From: Gracilimonas sp017641085
GTDB taxonomy: Bacteria > Bacteroidota > Rhodothermia > Balneolales > Balneolaceae
Length of the DNA stretch: 64,000 nucleotides
NCBI RefSeq assembly: GCF_046115515.1
Contig: NZ_CP175953.1
Direction: 5' to 3' (one strand)
A program made the translations under genes and the position numbers. Below, piece by piece: positions 17,007-25,433 of this stretch; positions within the stretch are counted from its first letter, which is position 1; every line of letters begins with the position of its first letter. A model generated the notes under the pieces. That model did no database searches. It saw only the letters and a list, made by a program, of their open reading frames with translations, and had not been told where the DNA came from.

Positions 17007-17735
17007 ATGATACAATCTCTTTTTAAGCGGTTTCTGTTGTTGGTTCTTATTGCCTCCCCTGCCTTCTGTTATGCACAAATGTTTTCCGTAGGTGATGAAG
17101 TGGAACAGAGGTCTAATCCTTTTGCCCCATACATCCGGGTTGGCATACAGCCTATCGACTTTAGTTATACCGGAAACCCGGCCGCCCTCAACTCACATCA
17201 ATCATTGGCATTTACCGGGACGGCTGCTCACATCTCTTTTGAATCGGGTGGATTTAATATTGGTGCAAGCCTGGGTAACGACATGACCGGCCTGGACGAC
17301 AGAAACTACTTTGACCTGAACATCAACTTTACAAATCCTTTCTATTTTGTGAGAAGACCTAACTTTGGTCTAGGGGTACCCATTCAATTAGGTTCAAAGA
17401 TAACCAGCGTTCGGAGTGATGATATAAGTGAAGAGTTTTCTCAAACCAACCTGCATGCCGGAGCAGGAGGAATAGCACAACTCTACTTTCCTGATAAGCT
17501 TGGTGTAACGGCTCAATTTATACCCAGCTTTGGTTTCAGTACTGCGAGTGGGGGGTTAATTGGAGGTAATGTTTTTTCAATGAGAGGGAAAGCAAGGGTG
17601 AATTTCTACAACCTGATTTTTGGAAGAAACATAAGTTTGGGCTATGATTACATATTCGACTCCTACGATATTGACGGTGACGAATTTGATTACGATTTTT
17701 CAGGACATATACTAACACTCGGAATTTCCCTTTGA
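17007..17735 (+). CDS. Predicted outer-membrane beta-barrel protein, function unknown
   Basis: 242 residues from the ATG at 17007, chosen because a standard signal peptide follows at once (FKRFLLLVLIASPAFCYAQ). The mature part alternates polar and hydrophobic residues and ends with an aromatic-free but barrel-like final strand (GHILTLGISL). No catalytic motif was recognised. A porin-like or surface role is likely. An in-frame start upstream at 16944 is possible but would put 21 residues before the signal peptide. Its stop overlaps the start of the next gene (TTGA). Confidence 0.6.
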   Translation: MIQSLFKRFLLLVLIASPAFCYAQMFSVGDEVEQRSNPFAPYIRVGIQPIDFSYTGNPAALNSHQSLAFTGTAAHISFESGGFNIGASLGNDMTGLDDRNYFDLNINFTNPFYFVRRPNFGLGVPIQLGSKITSVRSDDISEEFSQTNLHAGAGGIAQLYFPDKLGVTAQFIPSFGFSTASGGLIGGNVFSMRGKARVNFYNLIFGRNISLGYDYIFDSYDIDGDEFDYDFSGHILTLGISL

Positions 17736-18031
17736 AGCCAGAAAAATTTCTTCTCGAACTCGAACAAATCCTTGAACAGGCGGGCTACACCCTCCGCAAA
17801 GAGCGGGGTTCGTTTCGCGGGGATGAGTGTATAATTGAAGGACAGAAGCTGGTGATGGTTAATAAGAACAAGCCGGTAGCTTCGCAGCTTGGAACTATGG
17901 GGCGGGTGCTTGGCCAAATTGATTTGACGGGTGTGTACATTAAACCGGCCGTCCGTAAAAAACTGGAAGAACTTTGGGATCAGTTGGCGGTAACCCCTGA
18001 AGAAACTTCTGAGGATTTTGAGTTAGAATGA
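17732..18031 (+). CDS. Small protein of unknown function
   Basis: 99 residues, apparently from a TTG start at 17732 that overlaps the stop of the barrel gene by 4 bp. The end overlaps the next start by 4 bp as well (ATGA), so translation is probably coupled through all three genes. It is charged and soluble: LELEQILEQAGYTLRKERGS at the N-terminus and IKPAVRKKLEELWDQL near the C-terminus, with an acidic tail. I do not recognise the family. The tight overlaps on both sides are the main evidence that it is real. Confidence 0.65.
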   Translation: MKPEKFLLELEQILEQAGYTLRKERGSFRGDECIIEGQKLVMVNKNKPVASQLGTMGRVLGQIDLTGVYIKPAVRKKLEELWDQLAVTPEETSEDFELE

Positions 18032-18795
18032 AAATTACTTTTCTGGGTACGGGTACGTCTATGGGAGTTCCTGTTGCGGGAGGCTTTAGGCGCGAAGAAC
18101 TTTCACATGATCCAAGAAATGAACGCACTCGCTGTTCCGTATGGATTCAGGTTCACGGAAAATCGATCCTGATTGATGCCGGGCCCGAATTCAGAGTACA
18201 AAGCATTCGCTCGCGCATCAAAAAGATTGATCATTTTCTCATTACCCACGAACACATGGATCATGTTTCCGGGATCGATGATCTCAGAGTTTACTCCTAT
18301 ATAAATAAAGCCCCCATTCCCGCATACACTTCCGGGCAATGCATCGAGTCTATCCACAAGCGCTTTGATTATATGTTTGGGGAGAACAAGTATCCCGGAT
18401 CTACTTCTCTTGACCTGAACGAAGTAACCTCTTCTTTTAAATTAGATGAAGAAATCGAGGTTACTCCTTTACCGGTACAACACGGCGATTTGGATATTCT
18501 GGGATTTCGGGTAAATGACTTCTCGTACCTGACGGATGTAAAACATATCCCTGACGAGACACTTGAGCTCATAAAAGGCTCCAAAGTGATTGCGCTGAGT
18601 GCGCTGCGATGGGAACCGGAACACCCCACTCACTTAACCATTCCTGAGGCTGTTGAGGTGTTGGAGAGTCTGAATATCCCCGAAGCTTACCTCATTCATA
18701 TGAACAGTTATGTGGACCACGAGCCTACCAATAAAAAGCTGCCGGATCATATCAAGTTGGCATACGACCAGCTTTCGATTCAGGTGCCGGATTAA
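18028..18795 (+). CDS. Metallo-beta-lactamase-fold hydrolase, PhnP-like
   Basis: 255 residues. It begins with the typical FLGTGTSMGVPVAGG and has the metal-binding motif HEHMDH at residues 74-79, a DAGPEFR strand before it, and later histidines in PVQHGDLDILGF and LIHMNSYVDHE. This pattern matches the PhnP / phosphoribosyl cyclic-phosphate phosphodiesterase branch and its tRNase Z relatives. The substrate is uncertain because no phosphonate genes are nearby. It is convergent with manC, overlapping its end by 4 bp. Confidence 0.85.
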   Translation: MKITFLGTGTSMGVPVAGGFRREELSHDPRNERTRCSVWIQVHGKSILIDAGPEFRVQSIRSRIKKIDHFLITHEHMDHVSGIDDLRVYSYINKAPIPAYTSGQCIESIHKRFDYMFGENKYPGSTSLDLNEVTSSFKLDEEIEVTPLPVQHGDLDILGFRVNDFSYLTDVKHIPDETLELIKGSKVIALSALRWEPEHPTHLTIPEAVEVLESLNIPEAYLIHMNSYVDHEPTNKKLPDHIKLAYDQLSIQVPD

Positions 18796-19877
18796 AGAAA
18801 CTTCCGATAATCTTCGTTCTCTTTTAACTGCTGAACGATCTCCTTCACATTTTGAGCTTTATCCAGCTTGCACACCAGAATAGCATCCTCCGTTTCAACT
18901 ACAGCCACACCTTCCAGTCCAACAACCGAAATCATTTTTCCGCTTTCTGTAGAAATGTAATTTTTTGATGATTCACTGAACGTTGCCTGCTTGGCATTAA
19001 TAACATTTCCATTGCTGTCCTTATCCCCCAAATCATAGGCGGCTGTCCAGCTACCCACATCATTCCACCCAAACTCACCGGGTACTACAAAAACCTGCTG
19101 CGCATGTTCCATAATTCCGTAATCTATGGAAACAGATTCACATGCACGGTAAAACGTATTGATAGATTCCTCGTGATCAACTCCATAAACTTCCTTGCCG
19201 GCTTGCTTAACCTGCTCGTACATGTCAGGTAAATGCTTATCAAATTCTTCCAGAATAGTTTTGGCCGACCAAATGAACATTCCGCTGTTCCAATAATAAT
19301 CTCCTGAATCTAAAAACTCCCTGGCTGTTTCTATATCCGGCTTCTCTTTGAAGGCCTTAACCGGATGAACCGTTTTATGCGCAAAAACTTCTTCTGATTC
19401 ATCATCACCGTGGATGTACCCATACCCTGTTTCCGACCGGTCCGGATGAATTCCTATAGTAACCAGGTTCGATCCTTGTTTCGCCTTTTCTATGGCCGCC
19501 TTTAAGTATTTATTGAATGCTTCCGGATTTGTGATGTGATGATCGGCCGGCAGAACCACCATAACGGCTTCCGGGTCTTTTTTATAAAGCATTTCTGCAG
19601 CAATGGCCACACAAGGAGCCGTATTCTTAGCAACCGGTTCACCAACAATATTCTCAGCCGGAACTTTGGGCAGTTGCTCTTTAACGATGTCCACATAGCT
19701 GTCGTTAGTAACCACCATCACATGCTCCTGAGGAATAAGCCCCTCTATACGTTTGGCCGTATTCTGGATCATAGTTCCTTCCCCAAAAAGAGAAAGAAAT
19801 TGTTTAGGAAGCTTTTTTGTGCTTTTTGGCCAGAACCGTGTACCCGACCCGCCGGCCATTATTACTGCATATACCAT
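18792..19877 (-). CDS. manC: Mannose-1-phosphate guanylyltransferase
   Basis: 361 residues. The nucleotidyltransferase signature is AVIMAGGSGTRFWPKSTKKL with PKQF following. Further motifs are VLPADHHI, ETGYGYI, VKAFKEKPD, YYWNSGMFIW and the C-terminal FGWNDVGSW. The length fits the guanylyltransferase domain alone, without a fused isomerase. It would make GDP-mannose for envelope polysaccharides. It starts about 55 bp after the histidine kinase stop and may be cotranscribed with it. Confidence 0.93.
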   Translation of the reverse strand: MVYAVIMAGGSGTRFWPKSTKKLPKQFLSLFGEGTMIQNTAKRIEGLIPQEHVMVVTNDSYVDIVKEQLPKVPAENIVGEPVAKNTAPCVAIAAEMLYKKDPEAVMVVLPADHHITNPEAFNKYLKAAIEKAKQGSNLVTIGIHPDRSETGYGYIHGDDESEEVFAHKTVHPVKAFKEKPDIETAREFLDSGDYYWNSGMFIWSAKTILEEFDKHLPDMYEQVKQAGKEVYGVDHEESINTFYRACESVSIDYGIMEHAQQVFVVPGEFGWNDVGSWTAAYDLGDKDSNGNVINAKQATFSESSKNYISTESGKMISVVGLEGVAVVETEDAILVCKLDKAQNVKEIVQQLKENEDYRKFL

Positions 19878-19931
19878 AAATTTTATACTTGTGTCACTGT
19901 TGGTTTAGGAAGGAAAGTACGATTTATATAA

Positions 19932-21014
19932 TCAAACCTGAACCGGATCCAGGCGCCGAAGACTGATGGTGAAGGTTGAGCCTTTGTTAGGTTCACTTTC
20001 AATGCTGAACTTTTCTCCGTGCGCTTCCATAATATGCTTGACAATAGCCAGGCCGAGCCCTGTTCCGCCCCGCTCTCTGGATCGGGATTTATCAACCCGG
20101 AAAAATCGCTCCGTTACCCTTGGGATATCTTTTTCATCGATACCAATGCCCGTATCTTTAACCGAAACAAAAACACGCTCCGGTTGTTTGGGCTTCGTAA
20201 ACACATTCACCTCTACTTTTCCATTTGGCACATTGTATTTAATGCCATTTTCCACCAGGTTAATCAAAACCTGCTTCACCTGATTTTTATCCGCCTTCAC
20301 CTTAATGTTTTTGTCAAAGTCGTGCACAATCAGCTTTATATTCTCTTTCTCTGCTTTGTAATTCAGGCTTTCGATAATGTCGTGCAGTACTTCATAAAGG
20401 TAAATTTCCTCGATCTCCGATTTTAGCTCACCGGTTTCAAGCTTGGAGATTTCCATCAAATCTTTGGTGAGATAAATAAGCCGGTTTACATTCCGCATCG
20501 CTTTTTTCAGGAAATCCCGGTTTACCTCTTCATCCTCTAATGCCCCGTTCAATAACGTTTCTATAAACCCCTGGATGGCAAAAATGGGAGTTTTCAACTC
20601 GTGAGAAATGTCGCCGATAAATTCTTTGCGATAGTTCTCTATACGGTTCAGTCGTTGAATTTCGCGCTCAATGGTTCGGCTCGATTTGATCCCCTGCTTC
20701 ACCAGGTAGTCAACTTCATCATTGTGGGTTGATGTTACATTTTCGTACTCCATGAACCGTTTGCGCGCCATGTTCTTAAACAAGCGCTCGATAGTATCAA
20801 TTCTCTGGTGAGAAACAAAGTAAATGACGGCATAGGATGTCAGGAATATTAGACCACCCACAAGAGCAGAAACAGACCCGGCGTCTTTTGGGGTGAAATT
20901 ATACCCCAACCACATCAGCAGAAAGATAAGCGCTGCTGAAATCAGTGAAATGTAGATGGCTGCACGAAGGCCAAAGCGAAAAACGCCTCGCTTCTTCTTT
21001 TTAGATTTACTCAT
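19932..21014 (-). CDS. Sensor histidine kinase, PhoR-like
   Basis: 360 residues. Two membrane helices (about 18-38 and 47-67) enclose a very short external loop, so the signal is probably sensed in the membrane or by partner proteins. The phospho-acceptor is His138 in DISHELKTP. The N box is LINLVENGIKYN, and the G boxes are DTGIGIDEKDIPRV and GGTGLGLAIVKHIMEAHG. The order matches PhoR-type kinases. It overlaps the response regulator gene by 4 bp (ATGA), which pairs the two. Confidence 0.9.
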   Translation of the reverse strand: MSKSKKKKRGVFRFGLRAAIYISLISAALIFLLMWLGYNFTPKDAGSVSALVGGLIFLTSYAVIYFVSHQRIDTIERLFKNMARKRFMEYENVTSTHNDEVDYLVKQGIKSSRTIEREIQRLNRIENYRKEFIGDISHELKTPIFAIQGFIETLLNGALEDEEVNRDFLKKAMRNVNRLIYLTKDLMEISKLETGELKSEIEEIYLYEVLHDIIESLNYKAEKENIKLIVHDFDKNIKVKADKNQVKQVLINLVENGIKYNVPNGKVEVNVFTKPKQPERVFVSVKDTGIGIDEKDIPRVTERFFRVDKSRSRERGGTGLGLAIVKHIMEAHGEKFSIESEPNKGSTFTISLRRLDPVQV

Positions 21015-21688
21015 TCTTTAAATCTGTAGCCCACTCCTTTTACTGTTTCGATGTAATGATCTCCCAATTTCTCCCTGATTTTTCTCACGTGTACATCAAC
21101 GGTACGATCTACCACATAAATATTATCGCCCCATACTTTGTTGAGCAGGGTTTGGCGATCTCTGACTTTTCCCTTGCGGCTGGCCAGGTAGTATAAAAGT
21201 TCAAACTCTTTGCGGGGAAGCTGAAATTCTTCGTCGCCGCGCGTTACAATGTATCGATCTTTGTCAATGGAAAGATCATGAACATCGAGCCGGTCAACAT
21301 CTTCCGTGGTTTCATCAAACCTGCGCATCACGGCTTTGATGCGGGAAATCAATTTTGTGGTACTGATGGGCTTGGTTATATAATCATCACCACCTTTATC
21401 GAGACCTTCCACTTCTGTTTTTTCATCACTGCGGGCGGTCAGGAAAATAATAGGGATTGATTTCAGGTCTTCATCGGCGCGCATGGTCTCCACGGCTTCC
21501 ATCCCATCCATTTTCGGCATCATGATATCCATCAAAACCAAATCCGGCTTATGCTCTTTGGCAATTTTGATACCCTCTTCACCATTTTCAGCCTTCAAAA
21601 CGGCAAAGCCTTCTTTTTTGAGATTATATTCGATCAGGTCGAGCAGATCCTTTTCATCATCTACTACAAGTATGGTTTGTTTAGCCAC
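21011..21688 (-). CDS. Response regulator, PhoB/OmpR family
   Basis: 225 residues. The receiver domain has the acidic pocket VVDDEKD, phospho-acceptor Asp54 in VLMDIMMPKMDG, and the conserved Thr and Lys (FLTARSDE and DYITKPIS). The C-terminal winged helix ends with VRKIREKLGDHYIETVKGVGYRF. The match is to PhoB/PhoP-like regulators. The porin and phosphate-binding-like pair at 28.5-30.2 kb is a possible target, but this is only a guess. Confidence 0.92.
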   Translation of the reverse strand: MAKQTILVVDDEKDLLDLIEYNLKKEGFAVLKAENGEEGIKIAKEHKPDLVLMDIMMPKMDGMEAVETMRADEDLKSIPIIFLTARSDEKTEVEGLDKGGDDYITKPISTTKLISRIKAVMRRFDETTEDVDRLDVHDLSIDKDRYIVTRGDEEFQLPRKEFELLYYLASRKGKVRDRQTLLNKVWGDNIYVVDRTVDVHVRKIREKLGDHYIETVKGVGYRFKE

Positions 21689-21827
21689 GGCGTCAGGTTT
21701 TTGTGAAGATTTTCAGATAAACAATGGTACTAATGTACCATGTTAATAGAAAATGAATGAGGATTAAGAAATTGTTACCCGATTCCCTTTAAAATAAGCA
21801 GTTTTTAGCGTTTTTCTCTTTCTTTGC

Positions 21828-22454
21828 TTATCGCAGTAAATAACCGACATTCGCCGGTTGATGCAGCAACCATCCCGTTAAACTGTACCGGGGCACATTT
21901 GTGGTTAACACCTCATGCTCAATGGTATCACTTTTAAAAAGTAACAGCCGTTTGGAATGGGGCTCAACTGTAATCTCCTCTCCATCTTTGTAAATAATAA
22001 GTTCCCCGCCATCTCCCTTTTTCCAGTCTTTGTTGAGATATATAAGAACGGTTATCTGCCGGTTGGTACGTTCATTAAACTGATCCAGGTGCCGGTGATA
22101 ATGAGTGCCGGCCGGGTACTTGGCTATATGAAATTCCGACCCCGATAAACTCAGGTAGCAATATCGTCTCAGGCTTTGAACCAGCTCATCTTTTAAATCA
22201 AAGAAAAAGGAGAGCTCCTGATCTCTTTCTTCATCCAGCCAGTAAATGAAATCTCCACGGACTTCTGCTTTTAACTGGAAATCATTCTTAGCCCCGATTC
22301 CGGCTTTCTTCAGTTTGTCACTTTCCTCCGCTTCAGTGAAAAAAGCCATTATCCTATCGTAGAACTCATCAGAGATGAAATCATCCACAATAACATAATC
22401 TTGTTCTGCCAGCTGATCCATCCAGCTAACCCATGTTTCATCTGTAAAAGTCAT
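21828..22454 (-). CDS. 2-oxoglutarate/Fe(II)-dependent oxygenase (prolyl 4-hydroxylase-like)
   Basis: 208 residues from ATG 22452-22454 (a TTG nine bases earlier is an alternative). The Fe-binding His-X-Asp is in HYHRHLDQF, the distal His is in DTIEHEVL, and the 2-oxoglutarate-binding Arg is probably in NVPRYSLTGW. The strand QITVLIYLNKDWKKGDGGEL is characteristic of the P4Hc/SM-20 branch. It would hydroxylate a protein or small substrate, which is unknown. It stands alone between the response regulator and the serine hydrolase. Confidence 0.88.
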   Translation of the reverse strand: MTFTDETWVSWMDQLAEQDYVIVDDFISDEFYDRIMAFFTEAEESDKLKKAGIGAKNDFQLKAEVRGDFIYWLDEERDQELSFFFDLKDELVQSLRRYCYLSLSGSEFHIAKYPAGTHYHRHLDQFNERTNRQITVLIYLNKDWKKGDGGELIIYKDGEEITVEPHSKRLLLFKSDTIEHEVLTTNVPRYSLTGWLLHQPANVGYLLR

Positions 22455-22552
22455 ACTATTCAATAAATTAGATAAGCTTGTTCTCTCTTCAGATAATGAA
22501 ATTACCCTTAATTTCAGAATAAAAGAATAGGCAGAATCAACGAGTGTATTAT

Positions 22553-23620
22553 TTAATTTTGAGATGCAAAAATCAAAGAAATAATTTCATACAAACGCTC
22601 TTGTTTGAACTCATTTTCACCTTCGGTATCCACCCGATGAACCATTACCAGCTTTGAACCAGGATAAACCCCCAACATGTGAGCCCCTGCTCCGGTATGA
22701 TAGAACGATTTCGTTTTGCGTTGCTCATTGGGAATCAAAACACTCCACAACATACCATATCCAATATTTACATACCTGTTGGTAAGCGAGTAAGAAGTGG
22801 TGCTGGCCTCAACCCAACTTTCGGGCACAATCTGCTTTCCATTCCACCGCCCTTCATTCATATATAAGACACCATATTTTGCCAAATCATGAGCCGACAT
22901 TCTGAAGTGATACGCCGGATATTTTGATTTACTTTTTTCGTACTGATACACACCATCTGTATCCGGAAGCTTAGCCTTTTCATCTTCTCCATCCAGTTCT
23001 GCAAACTTCCCCTGGTAGTGGAGCATTCCCAATGGAAGGGCAATTTCTTCATAAAAAAGATCGAATATGGATTCTCCTGTTTTCATTTCGAGAATGTAGC
23101 CAAGAGTGTTGAAATCCCAATTGTTATAGTAAAAATGCTCATTCGGTTTGAACGATCCCCGCTCCGGTTTTCCAGCCAACATACCACGGGAAACAGCAGC
23201 AGCATTATGGTACACCCCCGATCTGGATTTTAACAAGTCTGCAACTGTGGCCTGCTTTTCCATCGGGGTTAAGGAGGGTTCAATATCATCAATGCCCAAG
23301 TCTGCTAATGTAGCACTGGTATCTATCACCCCCTTCTCCACGAAAATTCCGTATAAAGAACTCAACAACGCCTTTCGTATGGAATGTATAACATGCTTTC
23401 TGTCCGTTTTGCCCCAATCAAAAAATACCTGCCCGTCATACACCAGCAAAAGTGCCGAAGAGCCTGAGCTTTCCAGATAATGTTCCAGTTTTTTAAGAGA
23501 GTCAGCATTAAAGCCCGCTTGTTCTGCCGACATCTCAGAAAGTCGGGTTTTGGGAACTTGCGCGAACGCAACCGAATTGAGTACAAAAAGAACAACTAAA
23601 AATACTGATGAAAACTTCAT
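22553..23620 (-). CDS. Secreted serine hydrolase of the class C beta-lactamase / penicillin-binding fold
   Basis: 355 residues. The signal peptide is FSSVFLVVLFVLNSVAFAQ. The nucleophile motif SXXK is Ser80-Ile-Arg-Lys83 (HSIRKALLSS), the second motif is YNN in FYYNNWDFNTLG, and a HTGAG near the C-terminus takes the place of the KTG motif. This set marks the large serine-hydrolase / 6-aminohexanoate-dimer-hydrolase group, which includes esterases and peptidases, more than a true beta-lactamase. The natural substrate is unknown. Confidence 0.85.
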   Translation of the reverse strand: MKFSSVFLVVLFVLNSVAFAQVPKTRLSEMSAEQAGFNADSLKKLEHYLESSGSSALLLVYDGQVFFDWGKTDRKHVIHSIRKALLSSLYGIFVEKGVIDTSATLADLGIDDIEPSLTPMEKQATVADLLKSRSGVYHNAAAVSRGMLAGKPERGSFKPNEHFYYNNWDFNTLGYILEMKTGESIFDLFYEEIALPLGMLHYQGKFAELDGEDEKAKLPDTDGVYQYEKSKSKYPAYHFRMSAHDLAKYGVLYMNEGRWNGKQIVPESWVEASTTSYSLTNRYVNIGYGMLWSVLIPNEQRKTKSFYHTGAGAHMLGVYPGSKLVMVHRVDTEGENEFKQERLYEIISLIFASQN

Positions 23621-23735
23621 TAACTTTTGCTGGTTATCTGTGACCGTAATAAGACTTAATTATCAGAAGAAAGTTACGACCGGCTCAAATAAACAACATC
23701 CTTTCTTTTAACTTCTCTTTGATTAATATTGCTGC

Positions 23736-25433
23736 ATGAAATTTTTCACTTCCCAGATCAGCTACTTCGTTTCTAACCGAAATACCCGCACCAACATCCG
23801 GCGGCTTATCCGCTTTATGCTCATTTTATTGGGGATGATTATCTTATACGGGGTACTTTTTCATGAAATCATGGAGATGGAGGGGCAAAAGCATTCATGG
23901 ATGACCGGTTTTTACTGGACCCTCACCACCATGACCACCCTCGGTTTTGGCGACATCACATTCACTTCTGATTTAGGCCGGGCCTTTTCCATTCTTGTGT
24001 TGATTTCCGGGGTGATTTCCCTGCTCATCATGCTACCTTTTACCTTTATTGAATTTTTCTACGCCCCCTGGATGGAGGCTCAACATCGTGCACGAGCCCC
24101 CCGGGAGCTTCCCAAAGGCACCAAAGATCATGTTATCATTACCAGCTTTGATGCCGTAACCAAAGCACTGATCGAAAAGCTGGACCAATACGGACATGAG
24201 TATGCGCTTCTGGTGGATGAACTGCAGCAAGCCCTTGATTTATATGATCAGGGATACCGGGTGATGCTTGGTGATGCCGATGACCCGGAAACCTACCGTA
24301 AAATGAATGTGAAAGATGCAGCCCTGGTAGTTAGTGGCGGCACCGATATGTTTAATACCAATGTGGCCCATACTATCCGGGAATTCAGCGATGATGTTAA
24401 AATCATCTCTACGGCCAACTCATATGATTCCATTGATATCCTGAAATTAGCGGGGAGCAATCATGTGCTTCATATGGGGAATATTCTGGGGCGAGCCCTC
24501 TCCCGGCGAACATTAGGGCAGGATGCCCGGGTGCACCCGGTGGGCAGATTTGGTAGGCTTGTAATTGCAGAAGCCACCACCTATAACACTCCGCTTGTCG
24601 GCAAAACTCTGCGGGAAAGCCGGTTACGTGAAGATATTGGTATTAATGTAGTAGGAATATGGGAGCGCGGTACTTTTGTGGGCTCCCACCCCGAAGTGGA
24701 GATAAAAAGTCACAGTGTATTAGTTTTGGCGGGCTCGGTCCAGCAATTACGTAAGTATGACGAGCTATTCGGTATTTACAGCATCAGTGATGACCCGGTT
24801 GTAATTATCGGTGCCGGACGTGTAGGAAGGGCGGCTGCCTATCACCTGAAGAGAAGAAACATTAAGTTTAAAATTGTTGATAAGAATCCGGAACGCATTC
24901 GTAATTCTAAAAACTTTATACTCGGCGATGCCGCCGACCTGGAAACCCTGAAGAAAGCAGGTATTGAAACCGCCCCAAGCGTTATCATCACTTCTCATCT
25001 GGATGATGTAAACATTTATCTCACCATTTACTGCCGCAGCCTTCGCCCTAATATCCATATTATTTCCCGTTCAACTTTAGAAAGAAATGTACATACCCTG
25101 CACCGCGCCGGAGCTGATTTTGTAATGAGTTATGCCTCAATGGGTGCGAATGCCATCTTTAATATTTTTGAAGAGAATGATATTGTGATGATTGCTGAAG
25201 GGCTGAACGTATTCAGCCTTAAAACTCCCTCTAAAATTCAGGGTAAATCGCTTATTGAATGCGACATCCGAAATAAAACCGGCTGTAACGTGATTGCCTA
25301 CCAAAAAGACGGAAAGCAGGTTATTAATCCGGATCCAAAAGAACCGATTCCTTCTGAGAGTGAAATTATACTAATCGGGCAGGCGGATGATGAACAACGA
25401 TTCATCAGCCATTACAAAAAACAAGACGATTAA
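23736..25433 (+). CDS. Potassium channel with two RCK (TrkA-N/TrkA-C) units
   Basis: 565 residues. Two membrane helices (about 26-42 and 85-105) flank a pore loop with selectivity filter TLGFGD at residues 68-73 (FYWTLTTMTTLGFGD). The cytoplasmic part has a first RCK domain, a TrkA-C-like segment, and a second Rossmann domain beginning VVIIGAGRVGRAAAYHL with an acidic strand end (FKIVDKNPER), then a final TrkA-C-like domain. The filter is GFGD instead of GYGD, as in several bacterial channels. Its stop codon overlaps the stop of the convergent cstA-like gene. Confidence 0.9.
   Translation: MKFFTSQISYFVSNRNTRTNIRRLIRFMLILLGMIILYGVLFHEIMEMEGQKHSWMTGFYWTLTTMTTLGFGDITFTSDLGRAFSILVLISGVISLLIMLPFTFIEFFYAPWMEAQHRARAPRELPKGTKDHVIITSFDAVTKALIEKLDQYGHEYALLVDELQQALDLYDQGYRVMLGDADDPETYRKMNVKDAALVVSGGTDMFNTNVAHTIREFSDDVKIISTANSYDSIDILKLAGSNHVLHMGNILGRALSRRTLGQDARVHPVGRFGRLVIAEATTYNTPLVGKTLRESRLREDIGINVVGIWERGTFVGSHPEVEIKSHSVLVLAGSVQQLRKYDELFGIYSISDDPVVIIGAGRVGRAAAYHLKRRNIKFKIVDKNPERIRNSKNFILGDAADLETLKKAGIETAPSVIITSHLDDVNIYLTIYCRSLRPNIHIISRSTLERNVHTLHRAGADFVMSYASMGANAIFNIFEENDIVMIAEGLNVFSLKTPSKIQGKSLIECDIRNKTGCNVIAYQKDGKQVINPDPKEPIPSESEIILIGQADDEQRFISHYKKQDD

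Noticed and set aside
22553..23620. Antibiotic-resistance beta-lactamase
   Set aside because: It has SXXK and YNN motifs but a HTGAG in place of KTG, and the overall pattern fits general serine hydrolases, so resistance cannot be claimed.
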